Below, piece after piece: positions 57,901 through 62,520 of a DNA stretch of 64,000 bases. The first letter of the stretch is position 1, and each line of letters begins with the position of its first letter. The translations under genes and the position numbers were made by a program. Source of the stretch: Siphonodentalium dalli (lineage: Eukaryota > Mollusca > Scaphopoda > Gadilida > Siphonodentaliidae); the NCBI GenBank assembly GCA_032622095.1, contig CP136064.1, forward strand, positions 215,962,205 to 216,026,204, written 5' to 3'. The notes beneath the pieces were generated by a model. It did not search any database, was not told where the DNA came from, and was given only the letters and a program-made list of their open reading frames with translations.

Positions 57901-57982
57901 CCTGGAGCAACACCTTTTCTTTTATTAAAAAGCAGCGGCTCATTATTATACGATGGATCCATCATACATTGAAATAGAGGAC
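24771..57982 (-). CDS. ENOX: ENOX-family protein (ecto-NOX disulfide-thiol exchanger, ENOX1/2 homologue), twelve exons
   Basis: Spliced gene on the minus strand. From 5' to 3' the exons are 57854-57982, 56102-56295, 54914-55073, 53530-53736, 50215-50448, 44641-44853, 42811-42917, 37077-37188, 36071-36231, 32056-32787, 26147-26573 and 24771-24991. All have GT/AG borders and consistent phases; from the first ATG in exon 1 the product is about 959 aa, against roughly 640 for vertebrate ENOX1. Segments match ENOX in order: CVMYPPPPG, RERPPGCRTIFVGG, FCHIRY, DFAQARDD, EEDRLKPPSPP, QKAWDHFTKAQRKNID, EMEMSDSD, HPLGASTDYIWSYL and IERRWKF. ENOX proteins are described as surface or secreted hydroquinone oxidases with protein disulfide-thiol exchange activity. 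The RRM and a KKRK patch would also fit an intracellular role. The extra length is mainly an acidic repeat exon and a Met-Gln-Ala repeat exon. Upstream coding exons cannot be excluded. Confidence 0.93.
25062..25302. mobile_element. P1 hairpin MITE without TTAA
   Basis: CCTTTCATAACAGGAGCTG ... GCGCCAGTCATGGAAG with two TATATA hairpins; terminal TTAA is lost on both sides. In ENOX intron 11. Confidence 0.65.
25571..25926. mobile_element. Palindromic inverted-repeat element
   Basis: GTACTCAATCCGATCAGA ... TCTGATCAGATTGAGTAC, arms of about 60 bases (including GGGGGTAAAAAATATTT) and an inner second palindrome ATCCATCTTGATCTGCAAGA. In ENOX intron 11. Confidence 0.75.
26147..26573 (-). CDS. ENOX: ENOX exon 11: linker with Met-Gln-Ala repeats
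   Basis: The acceptor is CTGCTCAG and the donor GTAAGT. It encodes a Lys-rich start, NSALDKLVAEASKYIAKR, TSSLIAKANEHIKKRMAAN, then about eight tandem MQA(S/T) units and ALTDIESRMVG, which leads into the conserved C-terminal domain. Phase 0 in, phase 1 out. The MQA(S/T) units are a 12-bp DNA repeat. Confidence 0.88.
26280..26370 (-). repeat. 12-bp coding repeat (MQAT)
   Basis: ATGCAAGCAACC-type units repeated about seven times inside ENOX exon 11; neighbouring units are nearly identical, so expansion is recent or ongoing. Confidence 0.9.
26857..28945. mobile_element. Transposon with AGACCTGTTAC ends, carrying a nested element
   Basis: Inverted ends AGACCTGTTAC...CTCCCGG and CCGGGAG...GTAACAGGTCT, flanked by AGCGAGCGTC and AGCGAGCATC, a likely target duplication. 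Subterminal TCTCCCGG / TCTCACGG repeats at both ends. The middle is occupied by a second element (27014-28336). In ENOX intron 10. Confidence 0.65.
27014..28336. mobile_element. Nested element with AGGCCTAAAAAAATAATAC ends
   Basis: Left TAAGGCCTAAAAAAATAATA ... GTTTCCGCTAAC and right GTTAGCGGAAACAAACGTAT ... TTTAGGCCTAA are inverted repeats. The interior is AT-rich with an open minus-strand frame at 27292-27573 that is Cys-poor and unrecognised. A degraded relative of the right end is near 56040-56095. Confidence 0.7.
29138..30940 (+). mobile_element. Tandem-core (pearl/Helitron-like) element with about ten 160-bp units
   Basis: Left end CACTGTAGCTCAACTTGGAA, then a TA run, about ten units of roughly 160 bp (29280-30845), then CACACGCACACACACACATG, GGACGACGGACGAC and a 3' hairpin AACTTTACAAAGTAAAGTT. 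The same ends and units occur at 44888-48145. Tandem core plus ACGG tract plus 3' hairpin is the layout of the Helitron-related pearl elements of bivalves. In ENOX intron 10. Confidence 0.78.
29280..30845 (+). repeat. Array of about ten 160-bp units with YY1-like motifs
   Basis: Each unit runs AAATCCAAGATGGCTGCTGG ... GACCCCAAAATGACTCGTTC ... GACAAATTTCATGATGATC ... TACGACCTGTAGCCCGTGC. CAAGATGGC(T/C)GC is a match to the YY1 consensus. Confidence 0.9.
31905..32045. repeat. Minisatellite, about four units of 35-40 bp
   Basis: GAAACCATGATGGTATCTAT and ATAGAATGCACTGGAAACC repeat directly beyond the donor of ENOX exon 10. The exon frame stays open through it for about 110 more codons, probably by chance. 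Confidence 0.7.
32056..32787 (-). CDS. ENOX: ENOX exon 10: coiled-coil start plus long acidic repeat
   Basis: The acceptor is TACAG and the donor GTTTGT. It encodes INENLSKENQELKQKLGK, then about 200 residues made of roughly fifteen imperfect 10-residue repeats of the form ESDPKEESEEKK, and ends VIIIEVKKEPIK. 244 codons, phase 0 on both sides, with no stop although the DNA is a 30-bp minisatellite. Vertebrate ENOX has no such region. The charged, Glu/Lys-rich sequence predicts a long helix or a disordered acidic linker. The opposite strand also has long open frames, a by-product of the repeat. Confidence 0.87.
32240..32690 (-). repeat. 30-bp coding minisatellite in ENOX exon 10
   Basis: About fifteen imperfect 30-base units; in the minus-strand frame they encode ESDPKEESEEKK-type decapeptides. 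A 60-base double unit (32362-32421 and 32434-32493) is almost identical, showing recent duplication. Confidence 0.92.
32996..33245. mobile_element. TTAA hairpin MITE (P1), orientation B-to-A
   Basis: TTAA on both sides; begins with the GGAGCTTCCAGAAATTTTGC end and finishes with GCTGCACCAGCATCACTCCC and AAAGGG. The flank to its right (33246-33430) is repeated at 49690-49956. Confidence 0.8.
33246..33430 (+). repeat. Dispersed repeat shared with 49690-49956 (inverted)
   Basis: ATCAAAGGTTGAGTTAGAAA, ATGATTACAATAACATCAAT and AAGTACTATGACAGTACTTA have reverse-complement counterparts at 49690-49956 in the same order. Confidence 0.75.
33494..34262. mobile_element. Inverted-repeat element with AACTCTTTYGCTGCCA ends
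   Basis: Left TTAACTCTTTCGCTGCCAAT, right GGCAGCAAAAGAGTTAG. Contains GCATAAATGCGAGTTACC / GCATTTATGC hairpin material and a G-run of about 18 at 34210. TTAA at the left, TTAG at the right. Confidence 0.65.
34398..34456. mobile_element. P1 MITE, right end only
   Basis: ATGCACTGACACAGGATATT ... CCCATCATGAAAGGG-TTAA. Confidence 0.6.
34543..34771. mobile_element. TTAA MITE (P3)
   Basis: Left TTAA-CCCTTTCTTTACTAAATG, right GATAAAAGAAAGGG-TTAC; hairpin AATAAGTTCAACATATGACC / GAACTTATT. Confidence 0.72.
35285..35716. mobile_element. hAT-like MITE (family M), long form
   Basis: Ends AAACCTGGATATAGTGTGTC and GACACACTATATCCAGGCTT; CCATGATC on both outer sides (8-bp duplication). Contains the CCTCATCTTCTGGGAGCATC module between two palindromes. 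Confidence 0.78.
35802..36042. mobile_element. hAT-like MITE (family M), short form
   Basis: Ends CAAGCC ... GGCTTG flanked by a perfect 8-bp duplication TAATGCAC (35794-35801 and 36043-36050). The left arm lacks about 20 bases. Its right duplication lies 20 bases from ENOX exon 9. Confidence 0.85.
36071..36231 (-). CDS. ENOX: ENOX exon 9: coiled coil
   Basis: The acceptor is ATTTTAG and the donor GTACAC. It encodes FHQLKDDNDSLKCQVEAYK, NEVEMIKYENISTNKEKDD and LEKAFLQLQK, the start of the ENOX coiled coil (LKEENDSLRWQLDAYRNEVELLKQE). Phase 1 in, phase 0 out. An hAT-type MITE ends only about 28 bases beyond its donor. Confidence 0.93.
37077..37188 (-). CDS. ENOX: ENOX exon 8: acidic EMEMSD segment and KKRK patch
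   Basis: The acceptor is TTGCAG and the donor GTTTGT. It encodes SSQEEFLRERVEDEMEMSD, then DSDSDEPLFKKRKIGG, equal to ENOX REEEMEMSDDE...KKMRVDE. The KKRK patch resembles a nuclear localisation signal. Phase 0 in, phase 1 out. Confidence 0.92.
37200..38880. other. ENOX intron 7, no repeat recognised
   Basis: AT-rich, one of the longest stretches in the window without a recognisable mobile element; no conserved frame. Confidence 0.5.
38883..40411. mobile_element. TTAA MITE (P3) split by nested insertions
   Basis: Left TTAA-CCACTTCTATACTGAACGG, right TACTATAGAAAGGG-TTAA. About 200 bases into it the P3 sequence stops (near 39075) and resumes at CTGAACATTTCC near 40357; the gap is filled by a TTATCACATAATTA-ended repeat and a tandem-core element. 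Confidence 0.7.
39218..39985. mobile_element. Tandem-core element with about three and a half units of 175 bp
   Basis: Starts AACTAGAGGTGTGACTG; units contain AAAAGGGGGATAACTCCAC, CGGACAGACGTCATAATCGC and GTAGGAATAAAAGCTCGGAC; ends with GGACGGACGGACGACGGACG. Nested in the split P3 MITE. Confidence 0.75.
40420..42800. other. ENOX intron 7, no repeat recognised
   Basis: AT-rich with no clear tandem or inverted repeats; short open frames show no family resemblance. Confidence 0.5.
42811..42917 (-). CDS. ENOX: ENOX exon 7
   Basis: The acceptor is TTTAAAG and the donor GTAGGA. It encodes DQIEKVFTACKKQKAWDHF and TKAQRKNIDTWLKQCQ; RQKAWDHFSKAQRKNID is one of the most conserved ENOX strings. Phase 1 in, phase 0 out. 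Confidence 0.95.
43040..43062. repeat. (GACT)n microsatellite
   Basis: GACTGACTGACTGACTGACT just upstream (in + coordinates) of ENOX exon 7. Confidence 0.9.
43640..44035. repeat. Tandem repeat, three units of about 125-135 bp
   Basis: Units contain GATTTTATAGAGCAAA, CTCCCCAAACTTACCAAATG and TTTGATAAACACTAACAA. In ENOX intron 6. Confidence 0.75.
44059..44609. mobile_element. Inverted-repeat element with CAGGTCAGGCA ends next to ENOX exon 6
   Basis: Left CAGGTCAGGCATGTCCTGAA, right TTCAGGATGTGCCTGACCTG, arms continuing into TTCAACTAT. ATGAG on both flanks may be a 5-bp duplication. The right flank is about 26 bases beyond the exon 6 donor. Confidence 0.68.
44641..44853 (-). CDS. ENOX: ENOX exon 6
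   Basis: The acceptor is TTTACAG and the donor GTAAGT. It encodes AAQILVTWLDRGDCNRKSC, FYSLIQCVYASVRRLQSEK and KYKQCFEVILRQ, matching ENOX LLSWIERGEVNRRS...FYSMVQSANSHVRRL. Phase 1 on both sides. An inverted-repeat element ends about 26 bases beyond its donor. Confidence 0.94.
44888..48145 (+). mobile_element. Tandem-core (pearl/Helitron-like) element with about nineteen 161-bp units
   Basis: Left end GACACTGTAGCTCAACTTGG; array 44990-48050; then ACACACGCACACACGGACGA, GACGGACGAC and the 3' end GCAATAGCTCAAACTTTACA...AGTAAAGTTGAGCTAA. TAGCTCAACTT at the left and AAGTTGAGCTA at the right are inverted. Same family as 29138-30940. In ENOX intron 5. Confidence 0.8.
44990..48050 (+). repeat. Array of about nineteen 161-bp units with YY1-like motifs and higher-order repeat
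   Basis: The CAAGATGG motif recurs every 160-165 bases. A variant unit (TTTTGAAATCCAAGATGGCC ... TTTTTTGTCCG) appears at 45487, 46132, 46778 and about 47427, i.e. every four units (about 645 bp); 45495-46139 and 46140-46784 are nearly identical. Confidence 0.92.
48147..48727. mobile_element. Tandem-core-type element abutting the previous one
   Basis: Begins AACAAGAGGTGTGCACTCGA directly after the GAGCTAA end of the element to the left; two to three units with TTATTGAAATCGGTTCATA and AAGTTATTAAGTCGGACAGA; then GGACGGACGGACGGACGTAC and a hairpin TATACCCCCC ... AGTGGGGGTATAA. Confidence 0.75.
49011..49441. mobile_element. hAT-like MITE (family M), diverged
   Basis: TGCCTGACATTTGCAGAATA ... ATTCTGCAAATGTCTGGCAC with the CATCTTCTCTGGAAGTATC module and GGTGAATTTAGTGATGCTAG arms. 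No clear target duplication. Confidence 0.65.
49690..49956 (-). repeat. Dispersed repeat shared with 33246-33430
   Basis: Reverse complement of the 33246-33430 repeat (AATCAAAGGTTGAGTTTGAA; ATGATTACAATAACATCAAT), adjoining a P1 MITE at the same TTAA. Confidence 0.72.
49957..50210. mobile_element. TTAA hairpin MITE (P1) touching the ENOX exon 5 donor
   Basis: TTAA at 49957-49960 and 50207-50210; left CCCTTTGTGACGGGAAC, right GCTCCCGCCATGAAAGGG. On the minus strand the right TTAA is positions +5 to +8 of the exon 5 donor. Confidence 0.82.
50215..50448 (-). CDS. ENOX: ENOX exon 5: end of RRM and PPSPP linker
   Basis: The acceptor is AACTAG. It encodes YRIKLDNKDDKENTGRFHI, DFAQARDDQHDFECHQR, EEDRLKPPSPPPVLRFSD and ILEQLK, a very close match to vertebrate ENOX in the same order. 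Phase 1 on both sides. The donor GTACTT is unusual: the TTAA that flanks a MITE occupies donor positions +5 to +8 (50207-50210). Confidence 0.95.
51300..51632 (+). mobile_element. Diverged single-unit relative of the 161-bp array element
   Basis: Contains GTAAAAGCCAAGATGGCTGG, a GGCGGGCGGATGCATG tract, a C-run, and the end CATGGAAATAGCTCAAACTG with a GAGCTAACAG terminus. Confidence 0.6.
52014..53244. mobile_element. Non-autonomous hAT transposon with GGTCCGGTCC subterminal repeats
   Basis: Inverted ends TAGTGATGCGGACCGGACC and GGTCCGGTCCGCATCACTA, flanked by a perfect 8-bp duplication AATACAAT (52006-52013 and 53245-53252). Both ends carry about ten GGTCCGGTCC/GGACCGGACC motifs over 120-150 bases. 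No transposase was recognised in the AT-rich interior. It lies in ENOX intron 4, about 107 bases from the exon 4 extension. Confidence 0.92.
53359..53529 (-). CDS. Possible 57-codon in-frame extension of ENOX exon 4
   Basis: Reading through the first donor of exon 4 stays open for 57 codons and reaches a second donor, CAG-GTAACA, in the same phase (1). The segment includes LDGLVFEYVLDNSD and RFHSEAGQKILLAKFLE. These loosely resemble, in order, two parts of the next exon (GRFHIDFAQARDD and RFSDRDASAILEQLK). It could be an alternative C-terminal half of the RRM used instead of exon 5, an old exon copy, or chance. Nothing here proves it is transcribed. Confidence 0.35.
53530..53736 (-). CDS. ENOX: ENOX exon 4 (short form): RRM
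   Basis: The acceptor is TTATAG. It encodes TRERPPGCRTIFVGGMPE and KRNFCHIRYETF, then DRALTISG. TIFVGG is RNP2 and RNFCHIRY is RNP1. The donor used here is CAG-GTAAAT at 53529, because the next exon (50215-50448) continues exactly where vertebrate ENOX continues (SGYRxxL). Phase 1 on both sides. An alternative downstream donor at 53358 extends the exon by 171 bases in frame. Confidence 0.92.
53998..54160. repeat. Palindromic MITE (family Q), shortened
   Basis: AATAATCGACCCCTAAACCA and the matching CTGCTGTGGTTAAAGGGTC; the centre is shorter than in 5018-5226. Confidence 0.72.
54368..54547. mobile_element. P1 MITE, right end truncated
   Basis: TTAA-CCCTTTCATGACGGGAGC, one complete hairpin, then truncation within the second (TCTCTTATGCGAGGCTCCCT). 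Confidence 0.68.
54914..55073 (-). CDS. ENOX: ENOX exon 3: pre-RRM segment
   Basis: The acceptor is TATACAG and the donor GTATGG. It encodes FGNYMGAMGPQQGMPAPQQ, then an acidic amphipathic stretch and LDSCVMYPPPPG, comparable to CKSCTLFPQNPNLPPP just before the RRM of vertebrate ENOX. Phase 0 in, phase 1 out. Confidence 0.88.
55145..55770. repeat. Tandem repeat, about three and a half units of 180 bp
   Basis: Units contain GGCCGTAACTC(T/A)GG, GGGCCTAGTTTGCGAACT and TTGATAATTGTTTGAAATAA. Looks like the core of a tandem-core element without clear ends. In ENOX intron 2. Confidence 0.72.
56102..56295 (-). CDS. ENOX: ENOX exon 2: Met/Gly/Pro-rich N-terminal region
   Basis: The acceptor is TTACAG and the donor GTAGGT. 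It encodes DRGFDNSNMNNGHNV, then MGPMMAGTPGFVGMPQ and DPNMMMMQPVGFNQ. The composition resembles the low-complexity N-terminus of ENOX1 (PGFDPSLNMMTG). Phase 1 in, phase 0 out. Confidence 0.85.
56565..56985. mobile_element. hAT-like MITE (family M)
   Basis: AGTGTGCCTGTCATTTGCAG at the left; inner arms GGTGAATTTAGTGATGCTAT and the CTCATCTTCTCTGGAAAG module; right end decayed (CTCTGAGAACCTCAGACTTG). Confidence 0.65.
57053..57300. repeat. Three tandem starts of a tandem-core element
   Basis: AACAAGAGGCTGAACCTCG, AACAAGAGGCTGCACCTCGG and AACAAGAGGCTGCACCCGAG, each about 65 bases apart, followed by CATATC...GGCAAATTAAAACATGGG. Only the left terminus is repeated. Confidence 0.65.
57854..57982 (-). 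CDS. ENOX: ENOX exon 1 (first visible)
   Basis: The best start is the ATG-ATG pair at 57965-57960; it encodes MMDPSYNNEPLLFNKRK, then GVAPGPGDMDVNAMQNQNW. The frame stays open upstream to an AG acceptor at 57983-57984, so an upstream exon (5' UTR or coding) is expected. Donor GTAAAT. The acceptor and first half of the exon are repeated in degenerate form upstream, out to about 58240. Confidence 0.72.
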
Positions 57983-58240
57983 CTGAAATGAAGTGGCACA
58001 TTATTAAACGATGGGTTTATCATACATCAAAATAGAGGACCTGAAATGAAGTGGCTCATTACTATACGATGGGTTTATCATATATCGGAAATAGAGGACC
58101 TGAAATTCACAGTGTCTCATTACTAAATGATGGATCCATCATACATCGAAATAGAGGACCTGAAAAGAAGTGGCTCATTATTAAATGATGGATCCATCAC
58201 ACATTCATATAGAACACCTGAAATATGCAGTGGCTCGTTA
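57930..58240 (-). repeat. About 59-bp minisatellite overlapping ENOX exon 1
   Basis: CGATGGATCCATCATACAT ... AAATAGAGGACCTGAAAT ... AGTGGCTCATTA repeats about five times; the unit at 57930-57990 includes the exon 1 acceptor, the start codons and the first coding residues. Confidence 0.88.
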
Positions 58241-58789
58241 TGAACACATAGCGAGAGACCGTTTTGAGGAGCCAATCAAAATGTTTGTTTCATTTAATCT
58301 TGGGATAAGATCAAAGATGGCATGGCGAAGCTGACACAGCAAGATTTACCGAATGTAAAGTCAACTAAAAACTATTTTCACTTCCGAATTTTAATGAAAA
58401 AATATAGGTAAATCCTTAATCAAATGTCACTTAAAATATATCAAGACTGTTGTGAGCAGATGAGCGCAAGGTATTTTTGTAAATCTCAATGTTATGTTGA
58501 TCCAGTAAAACTAAATTCGCAGCGCGATATTTCACGTTAGATGTTGAACTGAAGGAACAGACTGAAATAACATTAAAAATTTAGCTACGTGAGCTCAAAT
58601 GAGCTACATGTATTTAGCTCATTTGGCACCTGTGTCCGACCTGGCTGATGCCGGACAACTGCTTCGTAATACCCCGCTGGACAAAACAAGTGTCCACTTA
58701 ACCTATAATTTGTAATAAAAGGCTGTCCGGCCACAGAGTCCCCCGATAAAGTGGCTTCATTGGGGGCATCAGCTTTTCTGAAAAAAATA

Positions 58790-60320
58790 ACAAGGACCCT
58801 GAATCCGATACTAAATTTAGGAACAAAATGGGTGGATCGTACCCATATTCGGACTTGATCTGTATTTTGAGCTGATAAACTAATATACCAAATTTGATTC
58901 AGACATGATCACACAAACTAAAGTTATCATCGGAAACCAGAAATTAACAGGATTATAAGTCGTAAAAGGGCCATAACTGAACAATCCAACCAGTGTCTCC
59001 TGAAATGTTGGATAAACTATCATACTAAATTTGATTCAGATATGATCACACAAACTAAAGTTATCATCCGGAAACCAGAAATTGACAGGATTCTAAGTCG
59101 AAAAAGGACCATAACGGATTGTACCCCTATTCGAACTTGACCTGTATTTCGAGCTGATAAACCCACATTCCAAATTTAGTTCAGATAAGATCACACAAAC
59201 TGAAGTTATCATCCGGAAACCAGAAATTGACAGGATTCCAAGTCGGTAGACCTCATGTCCGCCTCTAAGTGTCGGCTTGATACGACCGTTGTTTGCGCAT
59301 AAAAACCTGTCTTTAGTGCTAGTAAACCTACATACCAAATTTAATTTCATTCAGTACACATTTACTAAAGTTATCATCCGGAAACCTCAAATTGGCAAAA
59401 ATTCTAAGTAAAAAAAGGACATAACTCTGGTGAAAATTGGCGGGCGGAACCCGAATTTGAACTTGACCTGTGTTTTGCTGGGAGAAAGACACATACCAAC
59501 TTTGGTTCAGATCAAATAATCCAAACTGGAGTTATCGGTCGGAAACCAAAAATGTTAACAGACGGTCAAATTCTAAGTCGAAAAAGGGCTGTAACTCATG
59601 TAAAAATAATTGGACGGAACCCATATTCGAACTTGGCCTGTATCTTTAGCTGGAAAATACACATACCAACTTTGGTTCAGATCAAATAATCCAAACTGGA
59701 GTTATCGGTCGGAAACCAAAAATGTTGACAGACAGTCAAACTCGAAGTCGAAAAGGGGGCATAACTCTGGTGAAAATTGGCGGACGGAACCAGAATTCGA
59801 ACTTGACCTGTCTTTTCTGCTAGTAAATCCACATACCAAATTTAATTTAATTTGGTTCACTCTAACTAAAGTTATCATCCGGAAACCTCTGACGCACGGA
59901 CGCACGCACGGATGCACGCACGGACGCACAGGCTGATTATAATAGTCCTCCGAACCCGTTGGGTCGGCGGACAAAAAGGGCCACAACTCTCGCAAAAATG
60001 GGTGGAGCAAACCCATATTCGAACTTGACCTGTATATACATGTAGGGCTGATAAACTCACATACCAAATATGGTTCAGATATGATCACACAAACTGAAGT
60101 TATCATCCGGAAACCAGAAAATTACAAGATTCTAAGTAAAAAAGGGGTCATAACTCTCGCAAAAATGGGCAGAGCAAACCCATATTCGAACTTGACCTGT
60201 ATTTTGGTCTATTAAACTCACCTATGAAATTTGCTCTTGATCTAATAACCGAAACTAAAGTTATCATCTGGAAACCATTTACGGACGGACGGACACCGGC
60301 TATTTTAATAGTCCCCCGAA
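58790..60320. mobile_element. Tandem-core element(s), units of about 150 bp
   Basis: AAAGTTATCATCCGGAAACC recurs about nine times with AAAAAGGGCCATAACTCT and GAACTTGACCTGTATTTTG between. Two ACGG-type tracts (59890-59930 and 60283-60298) are followed by ATTATAATAGTCC / GGCTATTTTAATAGTCCCCC, so it is probably two elements in a row. Confidence 0.75.
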
Positions 60321-60493
60321 ATTTATACTACTGGCATACGGTCGCATACCCATCCCCCCCCCCCCCCAGGAAGCATCCATGTATCAAACATACTCTCATG
60401 TACAATTTGTTGTCGCAACTCCATTGTAAAGGAGTCCGCAGGTGTGATGCCATTTTGACTGAATTACCGATAGCACAGAATTTATATATGTTA

Positions 60494-60632
60494 AACCGTG
60501 CACACGGATTATTAATTTGTGCGCACGGATTATTAATTTGTGCGCACGGATTATTAATCCATGCGCACGGATTGTTACTTAGTACGCACGGATTACTATT
60601 CCGTGCGCACATAATACTGTGCGCACGGATTA
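60494..60632. repeat. About 21-bp tandem repeat with GTGCGCAC palindrome
   Basis: GCGCACGGATTATTAATTT-type units occur six to seven times; each holds the self-complementary GTGCGCAC. Confidence 0.88.
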
Positions 60633-61017
60633 TAACAAATATTTACCATGTCACCTCCCGGGCTCCATACACAGCCAACAAATTACAGCAGAGAATAAAC
60701 TCTCACAAACTAATCCTAAATGATTAACAATTGCATGCTGATGTGAAAGCATGACTTTGTTTTTTATAATTGCGTTCCATTAAAATTTGCGTTATCGTTG
60801 AATTATTGTGGTCAAAGATAAATGTGGTTAGTCATAATGACCGCGAAGTCAAGATTATGTACTGACAATTATATTATTAAATTTCCTTTAATTAAAAATA
60901 GTAACCTTCATATATTACTACATAAAAAAAACTTGTTTTAAACTGAAAAAAAAGACGATAAAAAAACCAGAAATATAAGTTATAACCCTGGAGTACATGC
61001 CGTTCGGCTGCGGTGTA

Positions 61018-61640
61018 CCCGGCTGGACAAAACAAGTGTCCATTGCCACCGCGGTGTATTTGCCATTTGGCCGCGGTGTCAGAGTTTGTAACTGCAGTTG
61101 AGCACCGCGGCCCGAACGACAAGTACACTGCGGCTGAACGGTAAGTACACCATGGCCGAAAGGCAACCACCCTCGCGGCCGAATGGCATGTACACCGTGG
61201 TTAGATTTCTGGTTTGTATCGTTTTTTTTTCAGTTTAATAAAAAGCCGCGACAACAACACTATGCCGAATGGCAAGTACACCGCGGCCCAAAGTTCTGTA
61301 GTTAGCTGGTGGAGCCGCGATGTAGTTGCATTTCGGCCGTGGTGGCAACGTTAACCGCACTGCAGTTAAGTGGACACTTGTTTTGTTCAGCAGGGTAGTT
61401 GCCCTTTGGACGTCGTGATGTACTTGGCGTTCGGCTGTGGTGTACTTGCCGTTCGGGCCGCAGTGTACTTGCCGTTCAGCCGCAGACAGTGCAGTGTAGT
61501 TGCCGTTCGGCCCACGGTGTATTTGCCGTATGGATGCGGTGCTCAACTGCAGTTACAAACTCTGACAACGCAGGCCAAATGGCAAATACCCTGCGGTGCC
61601 AATGGCAATGGACACTTGTTTTGACTTTTGTCCAGCGGGG
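61018..61640. mobile_element. GC-rich foldback element with CCCCGCTGGACAAAACAAGT ends
   Basis: Left GGCTGGACAAAACAAGTGTC and right GACTTTTGTCCAGCGGGG open inverted arms of about 100 bases (including GAGTTTGTAACTGCAGTTGA). The interior is built from many copies of GTACTTGCCGTTCGGCCGCG in both directions. The terminus also occurs alone at about 58670 and 61366. Confidence 0.75.
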
Positions 61641-61649
61641 TTCATAATA

Positions 61650-61961
61650 GCAATGGGCAACCCCGAAGAAGAACGATAACTCGCGTATTTCCGGAAGTCG
61701 GTAAATGATGACATCACAGAAAATCTCCAGAGTCTCGTGACTGAAGGTAATGGTAAACACTGCTATTTTAAGCAATTACGTGTCCTTTTCCAATAAAAAT
61801 AGCACAATTCGGCAGCGGATAGAATATCCTTTGTTTGCCAAACTAAAAAGCCGCGAAAATATTTGTGAAAAGATTTTTGTTGAAATCGCCAAAATACTCC
61901 GAATTTGAAAGTTTCTGACCACCTCGATTGCTATCGATTACGCTTCATTGCTCACTGGTAA
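61650..61961 (+). other. Possible plus-strand first exon or promoter region
   Basis: The segment lacks obvious repeats and ends in a consensus plus-strand splice donor (CTCACTG-GTAAGTT, GT at about 61962). Downstream at 62100 is ACATGGCGGC, a YY1-like motif common at start sites. It may be a 5' UTR exon of a gene leaving the window to the right, divergent from ENOX. No protein homology was seen. Confidence 0.2.
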
Positions 61962-62381
61962 GTTAAAAAGTAAAAAGTTAGCAATAAAAAGCCGTATTTC
62001 GATCGTCGCGGTGGTCCTGGGAAAATATGTTTTTTAATTGCCAGGGAAGATCACTCTATTACTAGTAGTATTACCAGCTAATGCAGTCACATGATTAAAA
62101 CATGGCGGCCCCCGTGAACATATTAATGATTGTACGTAAACAAATGTATTTGAAGTGAATAGTAATGTATTCTGCTGACCATTTTGTCTTTATTGAATGA
62201 AATTGGTTGATTGGGAAGATCTGATTTATCTAAGCCACTTTATTATGTATTATGCCATAATTAATGATATTTTAACTTGAAATTTAACTTGTTGTTTAAA
62301 AAACAATTTGTAACTAACAAGTCAACAATTAGGCCTACATGTATGACATACGATACATGTGGTGTAATACATGAAGGTATC

Positions 62382-62382
<1 letters not shown>

Positions 62383-62422
<40 letters not shown>
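62383..62422 (+). repeat. Poly-C run of 40
   Basis: Uninterrupted C tract of 40 in the sequence as given; the true length is prone to sequencing error. Confidence 0.9.
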
Positions 62423-62423
<1 letters not shown>

Positions 62424-62520
62424 CGGGATTCAGGGTGTTTTGAAGCCGTACGCAGGATTCATACCCCAAGTTGACTGGTATTCGGGTTGAAGCAAAACAT
62501 CTTGGACACATGTTTGAATG

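Noticed and set aside
60224-60727. 167-codon frame with HGLLI repeats
   Set aside because: The repeat comes from the 21-bp GTGCGCAC unit; there is no conserved start or homology.
61235-61624. Overlapping frames rich in RQVHCGPNGKY-like repeats
   Set aside because: They translate the GTACTTGCCGTTCGGCC units of the foldback element on both strands.
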